Source: Pseudomonadota bacterium
GTDB taxonomy: Bacteria > Myxococcota > Myxococcia > Myxococcales > Myxococcaceae
DNA length: 64,000 bases
Reading direction: 5' to 3'
Assembly: GCA_023423535.1 (NCBI GenBank)
Contig: JAFAFL010000035.1
Location: 1-64,000, forward strand
Of the stretch, positions 1-8,139 are shown piece after piece. The notes beneath the pieces are model-generated. The model saw only the letters and a program-made list of their open reading frames with translations. It was not told the origin of the DNA and did no database searches. The position numbers and the translations under genes are program-made. Position 1 is the first letter of the stretch. Each line of letters starts with the position of its first letter.

Positions 1-128
1 CGGGCGACAACATCGCGATCGAGGTGGAGCTCATCACCCCGGTGGCGATGGAGAAGGAGCTCCGGTTCGCCATCCGCGAGGGTGGCCGCACGGTCGGCGC
101 CGGCGTGGTGTCCGAGGTGGTGGAGTAG
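1..128 (+). CDS. tuf: Elongation factor Tu, C-terminal fragment
   Basis: This is the last 41 codons of EF-Tu, the GTPase that delivers aminoacyl-tRNA to the ribosome. The reading frame begins at base 3, and the 5' part lies outside the window. The visible residues are the end of beta-barrel domain III, with the conserved block FAIREGGRTVGAGVV just before the stop. EF-Tu normally sits directly upstream of rpsJ in the str-S10 cluster. Here about 2.8 kb with opposite-strand genes separates the two. Identification is secure; completeness cannot be judged. Confidence 0.97.
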   Translation, partial: GDNIAIEVELITPVAMEKELRFAIREGGRTVGAGVVSEVVE

Positions 129-154
129 GCCTCAGCCGCACGTTTCGACCCGCG

Positions 155-186
155 CGCCCCGCTTCCCCTCGTTGGGAGGCGGGGCG
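155..186. terminator. Hairpin between convergent tuf and minus-strand gene
   Basis: A 13-bp GC-rich stem with one G-T pair (155-167 with 174-186) and a 6-nt loop lies just after the tuf stop, between two convergent genes. There is no clear T-run on either strand, so it may act as a bidirectional terminator or simply as a 3'-end stabilising hairpin. Confidence 0.5.
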
Positions 187-194
187 TCGCGCGT

Positions 195-1241
195 TCAGGG
201 CCCCCGGCGCTTCTGGGGCGCACCATTGCCGCCGCCGTTGCCCGCAGCGTGGAGCCATCCCTCCTGCGCCGGTCGAACGCCGGGCAGCGGCACCGCGTGC
301 AGCACGTCGCGACCCGTGGCCTCGCTCTTCCCGAGGATCACCAGGGCCTCGTCGACGAGCTGGATGTCGGCCACGTCCACCGGGAGGCGCGCCTCGGCGA
401 GTGGCCGGATGCCGCCCGGGCCGATCTCATGGACCTCCAGCAGCAGGTCGCCGGCCCAGAACTCGCCGCCGTGCGCCCGCTGCGCGCCGCCGAAGTCATG
501 GCCCGAGCGCTCCCACAGGGTGGCGCCCCCGTCGCCGAGCGCGGTGAGGGCCGGCTCCCCGCCGCTCACCTGCCGCGTCACGAACAGCCGGCCCGCCTCG
601 TCCGCCACCGCCGACGCGTGCCTGCCGAGGAGGTTGCGCTGCCACCTCACCGACAGCGTCTCGAGATCCACCGCGTAGATGCGCACCAGGTCGCGGAGGT
701 TCTCCACGTAGTACGCGAGCGGGTAGGGGCCCTCGATCCAGTGCGTGCCGTCCCCGGAGCCCTCCACCGGCCGCCGCAGGAAGCGACGCGAGACGAAGGC
801 GCCCTCCAGCGTGACGACCCTCCAGAGCGTGGTGCAGGACTCGCGGTCGAGCTCCGCGCCGATGGCGAAGCGGCCGTGAAGGATCCGGGCTGTGCCAAAG
901 CACTCGGCCTCGAAGACGTTCCGCGACCACGACGGGTCCAGCAGGTCCACGAGGTGCACCGCGCCCGTCCCGCAGGGACGCCGGTCTCCGGGCTCTCCCG
1001 GAAGCGGCTCGTCCGTCACCCACAGGGTTCCCGGTGTGGGCCCCGTGCCGCCCAGCCGCACCCGGCCCGCGAGCATCCGGCGAGGCTCGAACGGAGGTGG
1101 GGGAGGCGCCAGGCCGCAGGTGCCTGCGCCCGTGCTCCCGGCTGGTACGGGAGCCGGTTCGCCCACGAAGCGGACGTCCTCGCCTCCGGTGCCGCCGCCT
1201 GCGCCATCCACCGCCAGCCACTCCCAGGGAAGCTCCGGCAC
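195..1241 (-). CDS. PQQ/beta-propeller-like protein lacking its signal peptide
   Basis: The 348-codon frame starts at a GTG without a visible ribosome binding site. Several segments resemble PQQ/BamB-type propeller blades: IYAVDLETLSVRW followed by a short turn and AGRLFVT, then TALGDGGATLWERS. A proline-rich stretch follows the N-terminus and a Gly/Asn/Arg-rich tail closes the protein. In the same frame just upstream lies a good signal peptide (1248-1313) separated only by one TGA codon. The intact ancestor was therefore probably exported and this copy is broken, unless the TGA is a sequencing error. Function unknown; propeller assignment is by eye. It converges on tuf. Confidence 0.5.
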   Translation of the reverse strand: MPELPWEWLAVDGAGGGTGGEDVRFVGEPAPVPAGSTGAGTCGLAPPPPPFEPRRMLAGRVRLGGTGPTPGTLWVTDEPLPGEPGDRRPCGTGAVHLVDLLDPSWSRNVFEAECFGTARILHGRFAIGAELDRESCTTLWRVVTLEGAFVSRRFLRRPVEGSGDGTHWIEGPYPLAYYVENLRDLVRIYAVDLETLSVRWQRNLLGRHASAVADEAGRLFVTRQVSGGEPALTALGDGGATLWERSGHDFGGAQRAHGGEFWAGDLLLEVHEIGPGGIRPLAEARLPVDVADIQLVDEALVILGKSEATGRDVLHAVPLPGVRPAQEGWLHAAGNGGGNGAPQKRRGP

Positions 1242-1247
1242 GGGCGC

Positions 1248-1313
1248 TCAGGCGACGAGCGAGGTCCACAGCACGAGCGCGAGGGGGACGACCACGAACC
1301 TCGGGACTCGCAT
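1248..1313 (-). other. Orphaned signal peptide ORF ending in TGA
   Basis: An ATG at 1313 with a strong ribosome binding site (GGGGAGG about 6 nt upstream) opens 21 codons: a basic N-terminus (MRVPR), a hydrophobic core and a signal-peptidase-like end (SLVA, followed after the stop by AP). A TGA at 1248-1250 then stops the frame. The next codons run straight into the propeller-like protein. It reads as the true start of that gene, disrupted by a nonsense change. Confidence 0.55.
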
Positions 1314-1334
1314 GGGACCTCCCCGGTGAAGGGG

Positions 1335-1362
1335 AGGCTAGGCACGCCCGTTGATCCGACAA
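1335..1362 (-). promoter_or_regulatory. Possible sigma-70 promoter for the propeller-like gene
   Basis: Reading the minus strand, TTGTCG (1362-1357) and TAGCCT (1340-1335) are separated by 16 bp and lie about 20 bp upstream of the ATG at 1313. The match to consensus is partial (4/6 and 3/6). Confidence 0.3.
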
Positions 1363-1389
1363 CCTGCGCCGCGGAGGCGCTTCACACAC

Positions 1390-2079
1390 TCACGAGAGGG
1401 CGCGCCCTGCGGCGTAGAGCACGAGCTTGGAGAGGACCTCGGCGGCGACCAACGCACCGATGAACACGCCCGCCAGACGCGCGCCACGCAAGCCGGACAC
1501 GGTCCGGAAGCCGGTGACGAGCAGGGCGATGAAGAGCACGAGGAACGGCATCGTGCCCGCGGCCAGCAGCAGTCCGGGCACCGCCCAGGCGGCGACGTCT
1601 ATCTGCAGCGGGTCGCTCCCGGGCGGCGGCATCGGCGGCAGCAGCGGGTTCACCGCGAGGAGGACGAGCGCGGAGAGCATCACCGGAATGCGGGCCACGC
1701 CGACGGACGAGAGGTGGTCGACGTAGCGACCGCGCCGGGCAAAGCCGCGAGACGCAGCCCAGAACACCAGCGCGGTCAGCGGCCACGACACCAGCAGGTC
1801 GAGCACCGCCACCAGCGGGGCGACCGGCGCGCTTCCCAGGTGGGTGTCCAGCGTGCCGTCAAACCGGAGGTGAAGTCGCGAGAGCCCCAGCGAGACCGCG
1901 GCCACCCCACAGGCAATCCCCAGCGCGGCGCCGCTGGACATGTGCTCGAGCGGCAGCAGGAGCCTTCGCCACAGCGGGGGCCGGGGACGTCGCATTGCCT
2001 CGAGCAGCGTGTGGGCCTCGTCCGCGGACAGCTCGCCGCGATGGACCGACTCGAGGATCCGCTCCTGGTCGCGGCTCAT
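1390..2079 (-). CDS. Small multi-pass membrane protein with SHOCT-like N-terminus
   Basis: A 229-residue protein. The first 25 or so residues form a short helical hairpin motif (RILESVHRGELSADEAHTLL) like those at the ends of SHOCT/YvlB-type proteins. Four or so hydrophobic segments follow and make an inner-membrane domain. The ATG overlaps the stop of the upstream DUF2089 gene (ATGA), so the two are probably translated together. The neighbour ends in a very similar helical motif (VLDALSRGELSVKDA), suggesting that the two proteins interact or share an ancestor segment. No enzymatic motif is visible. By analogy with regulator/membrane pairs it may sense envelope state; that is inference. Confidence 0.6.
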   Translation of the reverse strand: MSRDQERILESVHRGELSADEAHTLLEAMRRPRPPLWRRLLLPLEHMSSGAALGIACGVAAVSLGLSRLHLRFDGTLDTHLGSAPVAPLVAVLDLLVSWPLTALVFWAASRGFARRGRYVDHLSSVGVARIPVMLSALVLLAVNPLLPPMPPPGSDPLQIDVAAWAVPGLLLAAGTMPFLVLFIALLVTGFRTVSGLRGARLAGVFIGALVAAEVLSKLVLYAAGRALS

Positions 2080-2447
2080 GGCCCGAGCTCCTTCAGCTTC
2101 TTCGACGCGTCCTTTACCGACAGCTCCCCCCGCGACAGCGCGTCCAGCACCCGCCGGCGCGCCGCCTCGCCATCCTCGGCGCCGCCGCCCTCCTTCAGCC
2201 GGGCAATGATGTCGTCGAGCCGGTTCCGGACGGTGGGGTAGCTCTGCCCGAGGTGCTTGCCGAGGTCCTTGAGGCTCCCCGAAAGCCGCACGAACTCGAG
2301 CACGAAGGAGAGGTCCTCCCGCCCCAGCCGCAGCAGGGGAGGGAGATCGAAGCGGCCCTCCAGCTTCATCTCGCACTGGGGGCACGCCAGCTGGGTTACC
2401 TGCAGGGTGTGGCTGCAGGCCGGACAATCGGTGGGAAATCTCGACAT
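2076..2447 (-). CDS. DUF2089-like zinc-ribbon/HTH regulator
   Basis: A 123-residue protein with two CxxC pairs near the N-terminus (CPAC and CPQC), typical of a zinc ribbon. A helix-turn-helix-like region follows (KDLGKHLGQSYPTVRNRLDDII) and then the short helical motif SRGELSVKDASKKL. This arrangement matches DUF2089 proteins, presumed DNA-binding regulators. The ATG at 2447 was chosen because the zinc ribbon starts directly after it and GGAG lies about 9 nt upstream; an ATG 21 codons earlier is possible. It is coupled by ATGA to the membrane protein. A palindrome lies over its promoter region, which would fit autoregulation. Confidence 0.7.
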   Translation of the reverse strand: MSRFPTDCPACSHTLQVTQLACPQCEMKLEGRFDLPPLLRLGREDLSFVLEFVRLSGSLKDLGKHLGQSYPTVRNRLDDIIARLKEGGGAEDGEAARRRVLDALSRGELSVKDASKKLKELGP

Positions 2448-2493
2448 GACTCGGCTCCGGGTCGGGCGCCAATTGAAGTAGCGACCCAAAGAA

Positions 2494-2511
2494 ATTGAGT
2501 CAAGATTCAAT
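2494..2511. promoter_or_regulatory. Palindromic operator candidate upstream of DUF2089 gene
   Basis: An imperfect palindrome with 8-bp arms (ATTGAGTC / GATTCAAT, one mismatch, 2-bp centre) sits in an AT-rich patch 47 bp upstream of the DUF2089 start. On the minus strand it overlaps a TTGACT element that could serve as a -35 box. It is the obvious candidate binding site for the adjacent regulator. Confidence 0.4.
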
Positions 2512-2930
2512 AAACTTTAGTGCGCGGGGACCAAGAGGGCAGCCACAGCGCAACCGGAGGCAGCCGAACCTCCCGGACGGCCGAAACGCCGGGAAGCTGC
2601 GCCTGCCTGCCCTCGGCCGCCCCGGGGAGGATGGGGAGCCGGACGGTGCGATCGGAGGGGGATCGCCTAAGCCCCCGGATTTGCGGCGCTTCCAGTGGCG
2701 CTGTGCCCGACCGATCCGGCGACCGCCAAAGAAAAGTGCTCCGGAACAAGGAAACGCATCTATGTGGTTGCAAACGGACGAGCGGCTTTGGTAGAAGCCG
2801 CGCCCCCTGTCGGTTTCAGTCGCTCTGTGACAACCAGGACGCAACCGGATGGAACTCCGCGACGTGCGGTGGACCAACTGGTCGTCAGAGCGCGACGGAC
2901 GGACCGAAGGACATGTGAGGACATTTGAGC
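2512..2930 (+). other. Leader region of the S10 operon
   Basis: About 420 bp without a convincing gene precede rpsJ. It holds two mutually exclusive stems: GCGATC (2648-2653) with GATCGC (2661-2666), and GGGGG (2657-2661) with CCCCC (2672-2676). A further hairpin has arms at 2783-2788 and 2795-2800. In enteric bacteria the equivalent leader is the target of L4 autoregulation; here the structure differs and a similar role is only a possibility. Confidence 0.4.
2768..2797 (+). promoter_or_regulatory. Possible S10 operon promoter
   Basis: TTGCAA (2768-2773) and TAGAAG (2792-2797) are spaced 18 bp apart, about 130 bp upstream of rpsJ. The -35 is a fair match and the -10 weaker. Part of it overlaps the hairpin with arms at 2783-2788 and 2795-2800. 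Confidence 0.3.
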
Positions 2931-3239
2931 ATGGCCACTCAGAAGATTCGAATCCGGCTGAAGGCGTACGACGCGAAGCTCCTGGACCAGAGCGCGGGCG
3001 AGATCGTCGACACCGCTCGCCGGACGGGCGCCCGGGTCGCGGGTCCGATCCCGCTGCCCACCCGGATCAACAAGTTCACCGTCCTGCGCTCGCCGCACGT
3101 GGACAAGAAGAGCCGCGAGCAGTTCGAGATCCGGACGCACAAGCGGCTGCTCGACATCCTCGAGCCTACCCAGCAGACCCTGGACGCGCTGATGAAGCTC
3201 GACCTGTCGGCCGGCGTGGACGTGGAGATCAAGAGCTAG
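2931..3239 (+). CDS. rpsJ: 30S ribosomal protein S10
   Basis: S10 (102 aa) is a small-subunit head protein that also serves transcription antitermination with NusB. The family's opening KIRIRLKAYD and the block PIPLPTRINKFTVLRSPH are intact and length is normal. The ATG at 2931 is preferred to a TTG six bases earlier, because it matches the family N-terminus and is preceded by GAGGA. It is the first gene of the operon. Unusually it is followed by rplD instead of rplC. Confidence 0.98.
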   Translation: MATQKIRIRLKAYDAKLLDQSAGEIVDTARRTGARVAGPIPLPTRINKFTVLRSPHVDKKSREQFEIRTHKRLLDILEPTQQTLDALMKLDLSAGVDVEIKS

Positions 3240-3271
3240 GTGGCCCTCGGGCCATCTGACTGGAGAACACC

Positions 3272-3892
3272 ATGAAGTTCGACGTCGTCAACCTGGACAG
3301 GCAGAAGGTCGCGGAGCTCGAGCTCTCCGACAGCGTCTTCGCCGCTGAGCAGAACGAGCACCTGCTCTACGAAGTGGCAAAGATGCAGCAGATCAACCGG
3401 CGCCGCGGCACGGTGGGCGTGAAGAACCGCTCGCTGGTCAGCGGCGGCGGCAAGAAGCCCTGGAAGCAGAAGGGCACCGGCCGCGCGCGTCAGGGCTCCA
3501 TCCGCGCCTCCCAGTGGGTGGGCGGCGGCAAGGCCATGGCGCCGAAGAGCCGCGACTACCAGTACCGCCCGCCCAAGAAGGTGCGGAAGGGCGCGCTGGC
3601 GGTGGCGCTCTCGCAGCGGGCGCGCGAGAACCAGCTCATCATCCTCGCGGACTTCCCCCTGAACGACGGCAAGAGCAAGGCCGCGTTCGAGGCGCTGACC
3701 CGGCGGCTGAAGCTGGAGAACGCGCTGGTGGTGGACGCGAAGGACAACCAGGGCCTGCACCGCGGCGTGCGGAACCTGGCCAAGTTCGACGTCCTCCCGC
3801 CCGAGGGCCTCAACGTGGAGTCCATTCTCCGCCGCAAGTCGCTGGTCCTCACGCAGGCCGCGGCGAAGGCGCTTGAGGGGCAGCTGTCATGA
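3272..3892 (+). CDS. rplD: 50S ribosomal protein L4
   Basis: L4 (206 aa) binds 23S rRNA and extends a loop into the peptide exit tunnel. The loop segment is clear (GGGKKPWKQKGTGRARQG, then GKAMAPKSRDY), as is the C-terminal LNVESILRRKSLVLT. It begins 32 bp after rpsJ, in the place where rplC is normally found, behind a short TGGCCC/GGGCCA dyad (3241-3254) and a GGAG ribosome binding site. It overlaps rplW by ATGA. In E. coli L4 represses its own operon; here that is unknown. Confidence 0.98.
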   Translation: MKFDVVNLDRQKVAELELSDSVFAAEQNEHLLYEVAKMQQINRRRGTVGVKNRSLVSGGGKKPWKQKGTGRARQGSIRASQWVGGGKAMAPKSRDYQYRPPKKVRKGALAVALSQRARENQLIILADFPLNDGKSKAAFEALTRRLKLENALVVDAKDNQGLHRGVRNLAKFDVLPPEGLNVESILRRKSLVLTQAAAKALEGQLS

Positions 3893-4182
3893 ACACGCAC
3901 GACGTCATCAAGGGGCCGTTGATCACCGAGAAGTACGATCGCGCCCGCGAGCAGTTCCGGCAGTACTCGTTCCTGGTGGACCGCAAGGCCACCAAGCACG
4001 ACGTGCGCCGCGCGGTGGAGACGAACTTCAAGGTCGGCGTGACCGAGGTCCGCACCCTCATCATCCGGGGCAAGACCAAGCGCGTCGGCAAGAGCATCGG
4101 CAAGCGCTCGAACTTCAAGAAGGCCGTCGTCACCCTCAAGGAAGGCGACAAGATCGACCTGTTCGAAGGCGGGATGGCCTAA
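3889..4182 (+). CDS. rplW: 50S ribosomal protein L23
   Basis: L23 (97 aa) lies at the tunnel exit and docks trigger factor and SRP. The start VIKGPLITEKYD and the basic KTKRVGKSIGKRSNFKKA region are typical. The ATG overlaps the rplD stop (ATGA), so translation is probably coupled. Normal length and context. Confidence 0.97.
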   Translation: MNTHDVIKGPLITEKYDRAREQFRQYSFLVDRKATKHDVRRAVETNFKVGVTEVRTLIIRGKTKRVGKSIGKRSNFKKAVVTLKEGDKIDLFEGGMA

Positions 4183-4212
4183 CGGCCTCCGGGAACGGAC
4201 CGAGGAACGACC

Positions 4213-5058
4213 ATGGGAATCAAGAAGTACAAGCCGACCTCCGCCGGCCGCCGCCTGATGACGGTCTCGGACTTCGCCGAGATCACCAAGGACTCGCCGG
4301 AGAAGAAGCTCACGGCGCCGCTGCGCAAGAGCGGCGGCCGCAACGTGCACGGCCACATCACCCGGCGTCACCAGGGTGGTGGGCACAAGCGCCGCTACCG
4401 CATCATCGACTTCAAGCGTCGCGACAAGGATGGCGTGCCGGCGAAGGTCGCCGCCATCGAGTACGACCCGAACCGGTCGTCGCACATCGCGCTGCTGCAC
4501 TACGCGGACGGAGAGAAGCGCTACATCCTCGCGCCCGTGGGCCTGCAGGTCGGTGACTCGCTCACCGCCGGCGAGACCGCGGACATCCGGCCGGGCAACG
4601 CGCTCCCGCTCCAGAACATCCCGGTGGGCACCGTCGTGCACAACGTGGAGCTGAAGCCGGGCGCCGGCGCCCAGATGATCCGGTCCGCCGGCTCGTGGGG
4701 CCAGCTGATGGCGAAGGAGGGGCGGTACGCGCAGATCCGTCTGCCCTCCGGCGTCGTGCGCAAGGTCCTCATCGAGTGCCGCGCCACGGTGGGCCAGGTC
4801 GGCAACATCGAGAACGAGATCATCCGTCAGGGCAAGGCCGGCCGTAACCGCTGGCTCGGCATCCGCCCGACGGTCCGCGGTCTGGCCATGAACCCGGTCG
4901 ACCACCCGCACGGTGGAGGCGAGGGTAAGTCCGGTCAGGGTAACCCGCACCCCGTGTCGCCGTGGGGCAAGAAGACCAAGGGTCTGACCACGCGCACGAA
5001 CAAGCGGACCGACAAGTTCATCGTCCAGAAGCGGCGCTCGGGCGCCCGGAGCCAGTAG
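4213..5058 (+). CDS. rplB: 50S ribosomal protein L2
   Basis: L2 (281 aa) is a core protein near the peptidyl transferase centre and is needed for subunit association. Hallmarks are GRNVHGHITRRHQGGGHKR near the N-terminus and the C-terminal AMNPVDHPHGGGEGK with its conserved histidines. Full length, with an ATG shortly after rplW. No oddities. Confidence 0.98.
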   Translation: MGIKKYKPTSAGRRLMTVSDFAEITKDSPEKKLTAPLRKSGGRNVHGHITRRHQGGGHKRRYRIIDFKRRDKDGVPAKVAAIEYDPNRSSHIALLHYADGEKRYILAPVGLQVGDSLTAGETADIRPGNALPLQNIPVGTVVHNVELKPGAGAQMIRSAGSWGQLMAKEGRYAQIRLPSGVVRKVLIECRATVGQVGNIENEIIRQGKAGRNRWLGIRPTVRGLAMNPVDHPHGGGEGKSGQGNPHPVSPWGKKTKGLTTRTNKRTDKFIVQKRRSGARSQ

Positions 5059-5072
5059 GAAAGGGAACGACC

Positions 5073-5354
5073 ATGGCGCGTTCAATCAAGAAGGGCCCGT
5101 TCGTCGACGACCACCTGGTGAAGAAGGTCCAGGCCGCGATCGACGGGAACAAGAAGCAGCCCATGAAGACCTGGAGCCGCCGCTCCACCATCCTGCCGGA
5201 CTTCATCGGGCAGACGTTCATGGTTCACAACGGCCGGAAGTTCATCCCGGTTTACGTGACCGAGAACATGGTCGGCCACAAGCTCGGCGAGTTCGCCCCC
5301 ACCCGTACCTTCTCCGGTCACTCGGCCGAGAAGAAGGTCGCGAAGGGCAAGTAG
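5073..5354 (+). CDS. rpsS: 30S ribosomal protein S19
   Basis: S19 (93 aa) binds 16S rRNA in the head with S13. The N-terminus MARSIKKGPFVDDHL and the central TWSRRSTILPDFIG are classic. The ATG at 5073 follows an AAGGGA ribosome binding site. The same frame stays open upstream inside rplB, but that stretch is not part of the protein. Confidence 0.98.
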   Translation: MARSIKKGPFVDDHLVKKVQAAIDGNKKQPMKTWSRRSTILPDFIGQTFMVHNGRKFIPVYVTENMVGHKLGEFAPTRTFSGHSAEKKVAKGK

Positions 5355-5363
5355 GAGGATCTC

Positions 5364-5711
5364 ATGGAGTCCAAGGCGCATCTTCGTTACCTCCGCATGT
5401 CCCCCCGCAAGGTCGGCCTCGTGGCCAGCCTCGTTCGCGGCAAGGGCGTGGGCGAGGCGCTGAACATCCTCCGCTTCACCCGGAAGGCGGCCGCGGTGCC
5501 CCTCCAGAAGCTCATCAAGAGCGCGGTGGCCAACGCGACCGACCTGTCCAAGGGCCAGGTCGACGTGGACACCCTCGTGGTGAAGCACATCTCCGTGGAC
5601 CAGGGTCCCACCGCGCGCCGGTTCATGCCGCGCGCCATGGGCCGGGCCAGCCGGATCAACAAGAAGACGAGCCACGTCCACGTGGTCCTCGGCGAGACCA
5701 AGCGGAAGTAG
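5364..5711 (+). CDS. rplV: 50S ribosomal protein L22
   Basis: L22 (115 aa) lines the exit tunnel, and its beta-hairpin is a macrolide-resistance site. The sequence carries RYLRMSPRKVGLVA at the N-terminus and ARRFMPRAMGRASRI plus the SHVHVVL end. It starts nine bases after rpsS behind AGGAG. Normal length. Confidence 0.97.
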   Translation: MESKAHLRYLRMSPRKVGLVASLVRGKGVGEALNILRFTRKAAAVPLQKLIKSAVANATDLSKGQVDVDTLVVKHISVDQGPTARRFMPRAMGRASRINKKTSHVHVVLGETKRK

Positions 5712-5739
5712 TCCGCGGAAACCTTCAAAGGAGCTGACG

Positions 5740-6393
<654 letters not shown>

Positions 6394-6429
6394 TACCGGC
6401 GCGTCAGCGGAAGAGAGAAAGAGGACACC

Positions 6430-6849
6430 ATGCTTCAGCCAGCACGTACGAAGCATCGCAAGATGCACAAGGGCCGCATGCACGGCGCGGCCCACCGGGG
6501 CAACACGCTCGCCTTCGGCGAGTTCGGCCTCATGACCCTGCAGCCGGGTTGGATCACCTCGCGTCAGATCGAGGCGGCGCGTATCGCGATGACCCGCCAC
6601 GTGAAGCGTGGCGGCAAGATCTGGATCCGGATCTTCCCGGACAAGCCCATCACCAAGAAGCCGGCCGAGACCCGTATGGGCACCGGCAAGGGCGGCGTGG
6701 AGTACTACGTCGCGGTGGTGAAGCCGGGCCGCATCCTCTACGAGATGGACGGCATGAACGCCGAGGTGGCGAAGGGCGCGCTGCAGCTGGCGATGGCCAA
6801 GCTCCCGGTGCTCACGAAGATCGTCCACCGCAGCGAGCAGTCGCTCTAG
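6430..6849 (+). CDS. rplP: 50S ribosomal protein L16
   Basis: L16 (139 aa) organises the A-site finger region of the large subunit. It begins MLQPARTKHRKMHKGRM and contains GEFGLMTLQPGWITSRQIEAAR and GKGGVEYYVA. Normal length and standard position between S3 and L29. Confidence 0.98.
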   Translation: MLQPARTKHRKMHKGRMHGAAHRGNTLAFGEFGLMTLQPGWITSRQIEAARIAMTRHVKRGGKIWIRIFPDKPITKKPAETRMGTGKGGVEYYVAVVKPGRILYEMDGMNAEVAKGALQLAMAKLPVLTKIVHRSEQSL

Positions 6850-6862
6850 GAGCACGACAGAC

Positions 6863-7063
6863 ATGGCGACGAATGCAGAGCTGAGGGACCTTTCGGTGGA
6901 CGACCTGAAGCGGCGGGCGGACGAGATGCGCGCCACGCTGTTCCAGGACCAGATGAAGATGCGGACCGGCACGCTGGACAGCCCGGCCGAGCGCACCGCC
7001 CACAAGCGGGAGCTGGCGCGGATCCTGACCGTGCTCACGGAGAAGGAGCGGGCGGCGAAGTAG
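6863..7063 (+). CDS. rpmC: 50S ribosomal protein L29
   Basis: L29 (66 aa) is a small helical protein near the tunnel exit. The pattern ELRDLSVDDLKRRADEMRATLF and the C-terminal KRELARILTVLTEKE are typical of the family. ATG start behind AGGAGC. Confidence 0.95.
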   Translation: MATNAELRDLSVDDLKRRADEMRATLFQDQMKMRTGTLDSPAERTAHKRELARILTVLTEKERAAK

Positions 7064-7081
7064 CCCCCGGGAGATACGGCC

Positions 7082-7396
7082 ATGGCTGAAGCGCAGACTG
7101 AGACGACGACGAAGCAGGCGACGCGCGGGCGTCCGAAGACCCGCATCGGGATCGTCACCTCGAACAAGATGCAGAAGACGGTGGTGGTCACCGTCCAGCG
7201 GCGGACCTCCCACTCGAAGTACGGGAAGATCATCAACCGCCGGGAGAAGTACAAGGCCCACGCCGAGGACCACGAGTACCCGGCGAAGGTGACCCTCAAC
7301 GAGGGCGACAAGGTCCGGATCGCGGAGACCCGGCCCACGTCGAAGGACAAGCGCTGGCGCGTGGTGGAAGTGCTCGAGCGCAGCGCGGGCGTCTAG
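7082..7396 (+). CDS. rpsQ: 30S ribosomal protein S17
   Basis: S17 (104 aa) is a primary 16S rRNA binder. After an N-terminal extension of about 20 residues rich in Thr, Glu and Ala, the OB-fold core runs from GIVTSNKMQKTVVVTVQRR through YKAHAEDH. It is longer than the roughly 85-residue enteric form at both ends. Start is ATG at 7082. Confidence 0.96.
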   Translation: MAEAQTETTTKQATRGRPKTRIGIVTSNKMQKTVVVTVQRRTSHSKYGKIINRREKYKAHAEDHEYPAKVTLNEGDKVRIAETRPTSKDKRWRVVEVLERSAGV

Positions 7397-7423
7397 CCCC
7401 CGGCCAGGCAAGGAGACTGAACG

Positions 7424-7792
7424 ATGATCCAGATGACCAGCGTGCTCGACGTTGCGGATAACTCGGGCGCCAGGAAGGTGTTCTGCATCAAGGTGCTGGG
7501 CGGGTCGAAGCGTCGGTACGCTTCGATCGGCGACATCATCGTGGTGTCGGTGCGCGAGGCGCTGCCGAACTCCAAGGTGAAGAAGGGCGACGTGGCGAAG
7601 GCCGTCATCGTCCGCACCAAGAAGGAGATCGGCCGTCCGGACGGCTCCTTCATCAAGTTCGACGGGAACTCTGCGGTCCTCATCAACAAGGACCAGGAGC
7701 CCATCGGGACGCGCATCTTCGGGCCGGTGGCCCGCGAGCTCCGCGCCCGGAAGTTCATGAAGATCATCTCGCTGGCGCCGGAAGTCCTCTAG
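7424..7792 (+). CDS. rplN: 50S ribosomal protein L14
   Basis: L14 (122 aa) contributes to intersubunit bridges. The sequence opens MIQMTSVLDVADNSGARKV, has the central VRTKKEIGRPDGSFIKFD block and the end ARELRARKFMKIISLAPEVL. It starts 27 bp after rpsQ behind AGGAGA. Confidence 0.98.
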   Translation: MIQMTSVLDVADNSGARKVFCIKVLGGSKRRYASIGDIIVVSVREALPNSKVKKGDVAKAVIVRTKKEIGRPDGSFIKFDGNSAVLINKDQEPIGTRIFGPVARELRARKFMKIISLAPEVL

Positions 7793-7818
7793 GCCTTCGC
7801 GAGAGTCGGAGAAAGACC

Positions 7819-8139
7819 ATGCAGAAGCTGAAGGTCGGAGACACGGTCCAGGTGATGAAGGGCGCGGAGCGCAGCGCCAGCACCAGCCGGGGCAAGGTTC
7901 TGGCGGTGGACCGCGAGAACGGGCGCGTTCGCGTCGAGGGGCTGCGGCTGGTGAAGCGGCACCTGAAGAAGACGGCCCAGACCCCCGAGGGTGGGATCGT
8001 CGAGAAGCCGGGCACGATCGCGCTGGCGAACGTGTCGGTGGTGTGCCCCAAGTGCGACAAGCCGAGCCGGATGGGCGTGCGCGCGGACGGCGAGAAGAAG
8101 AAGCGGTTCTGCAAGAACTGCGACGCGTTGATTGACTAA
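7819..8139 (+). CDS. rplX: 50S ribosomal protein L24
   Basis: L24 (106 aa) is an assembly initiator of the 50S subunit. It contains the KOW motif near the N-terminus (VGDTVQVMKGAER) and the VKRHLKK segment. The C-terminal part has two CxxC pairs (CPKC and CKNC), the zinc-ribbon form found in many bacteria. ATG start behind GGAGA. Confidence 0.96.
   Translation: MQKLKVGDTVQVMKGAERSASTSRGKVLAVDRENGRVRVEGLRLVKRHLKKTAQTPEGGIVEKPGTIALANVSVVCPKCDKPSRMGVRADGEKKKRFCKNCDALID

Noticed and set aside
2925..2930. TTG two codons upstream of the rpsJ ATG as alternative start
   Set aside because: The family N-terminus begins at the ATG, and the ribosome binding site spacing suits it.
3241..3254. TGGCCC/GGGCCA dyad after rpsJ as a terminator
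   Set aside because: The loop would be only two nucleotides and no T-run follows.
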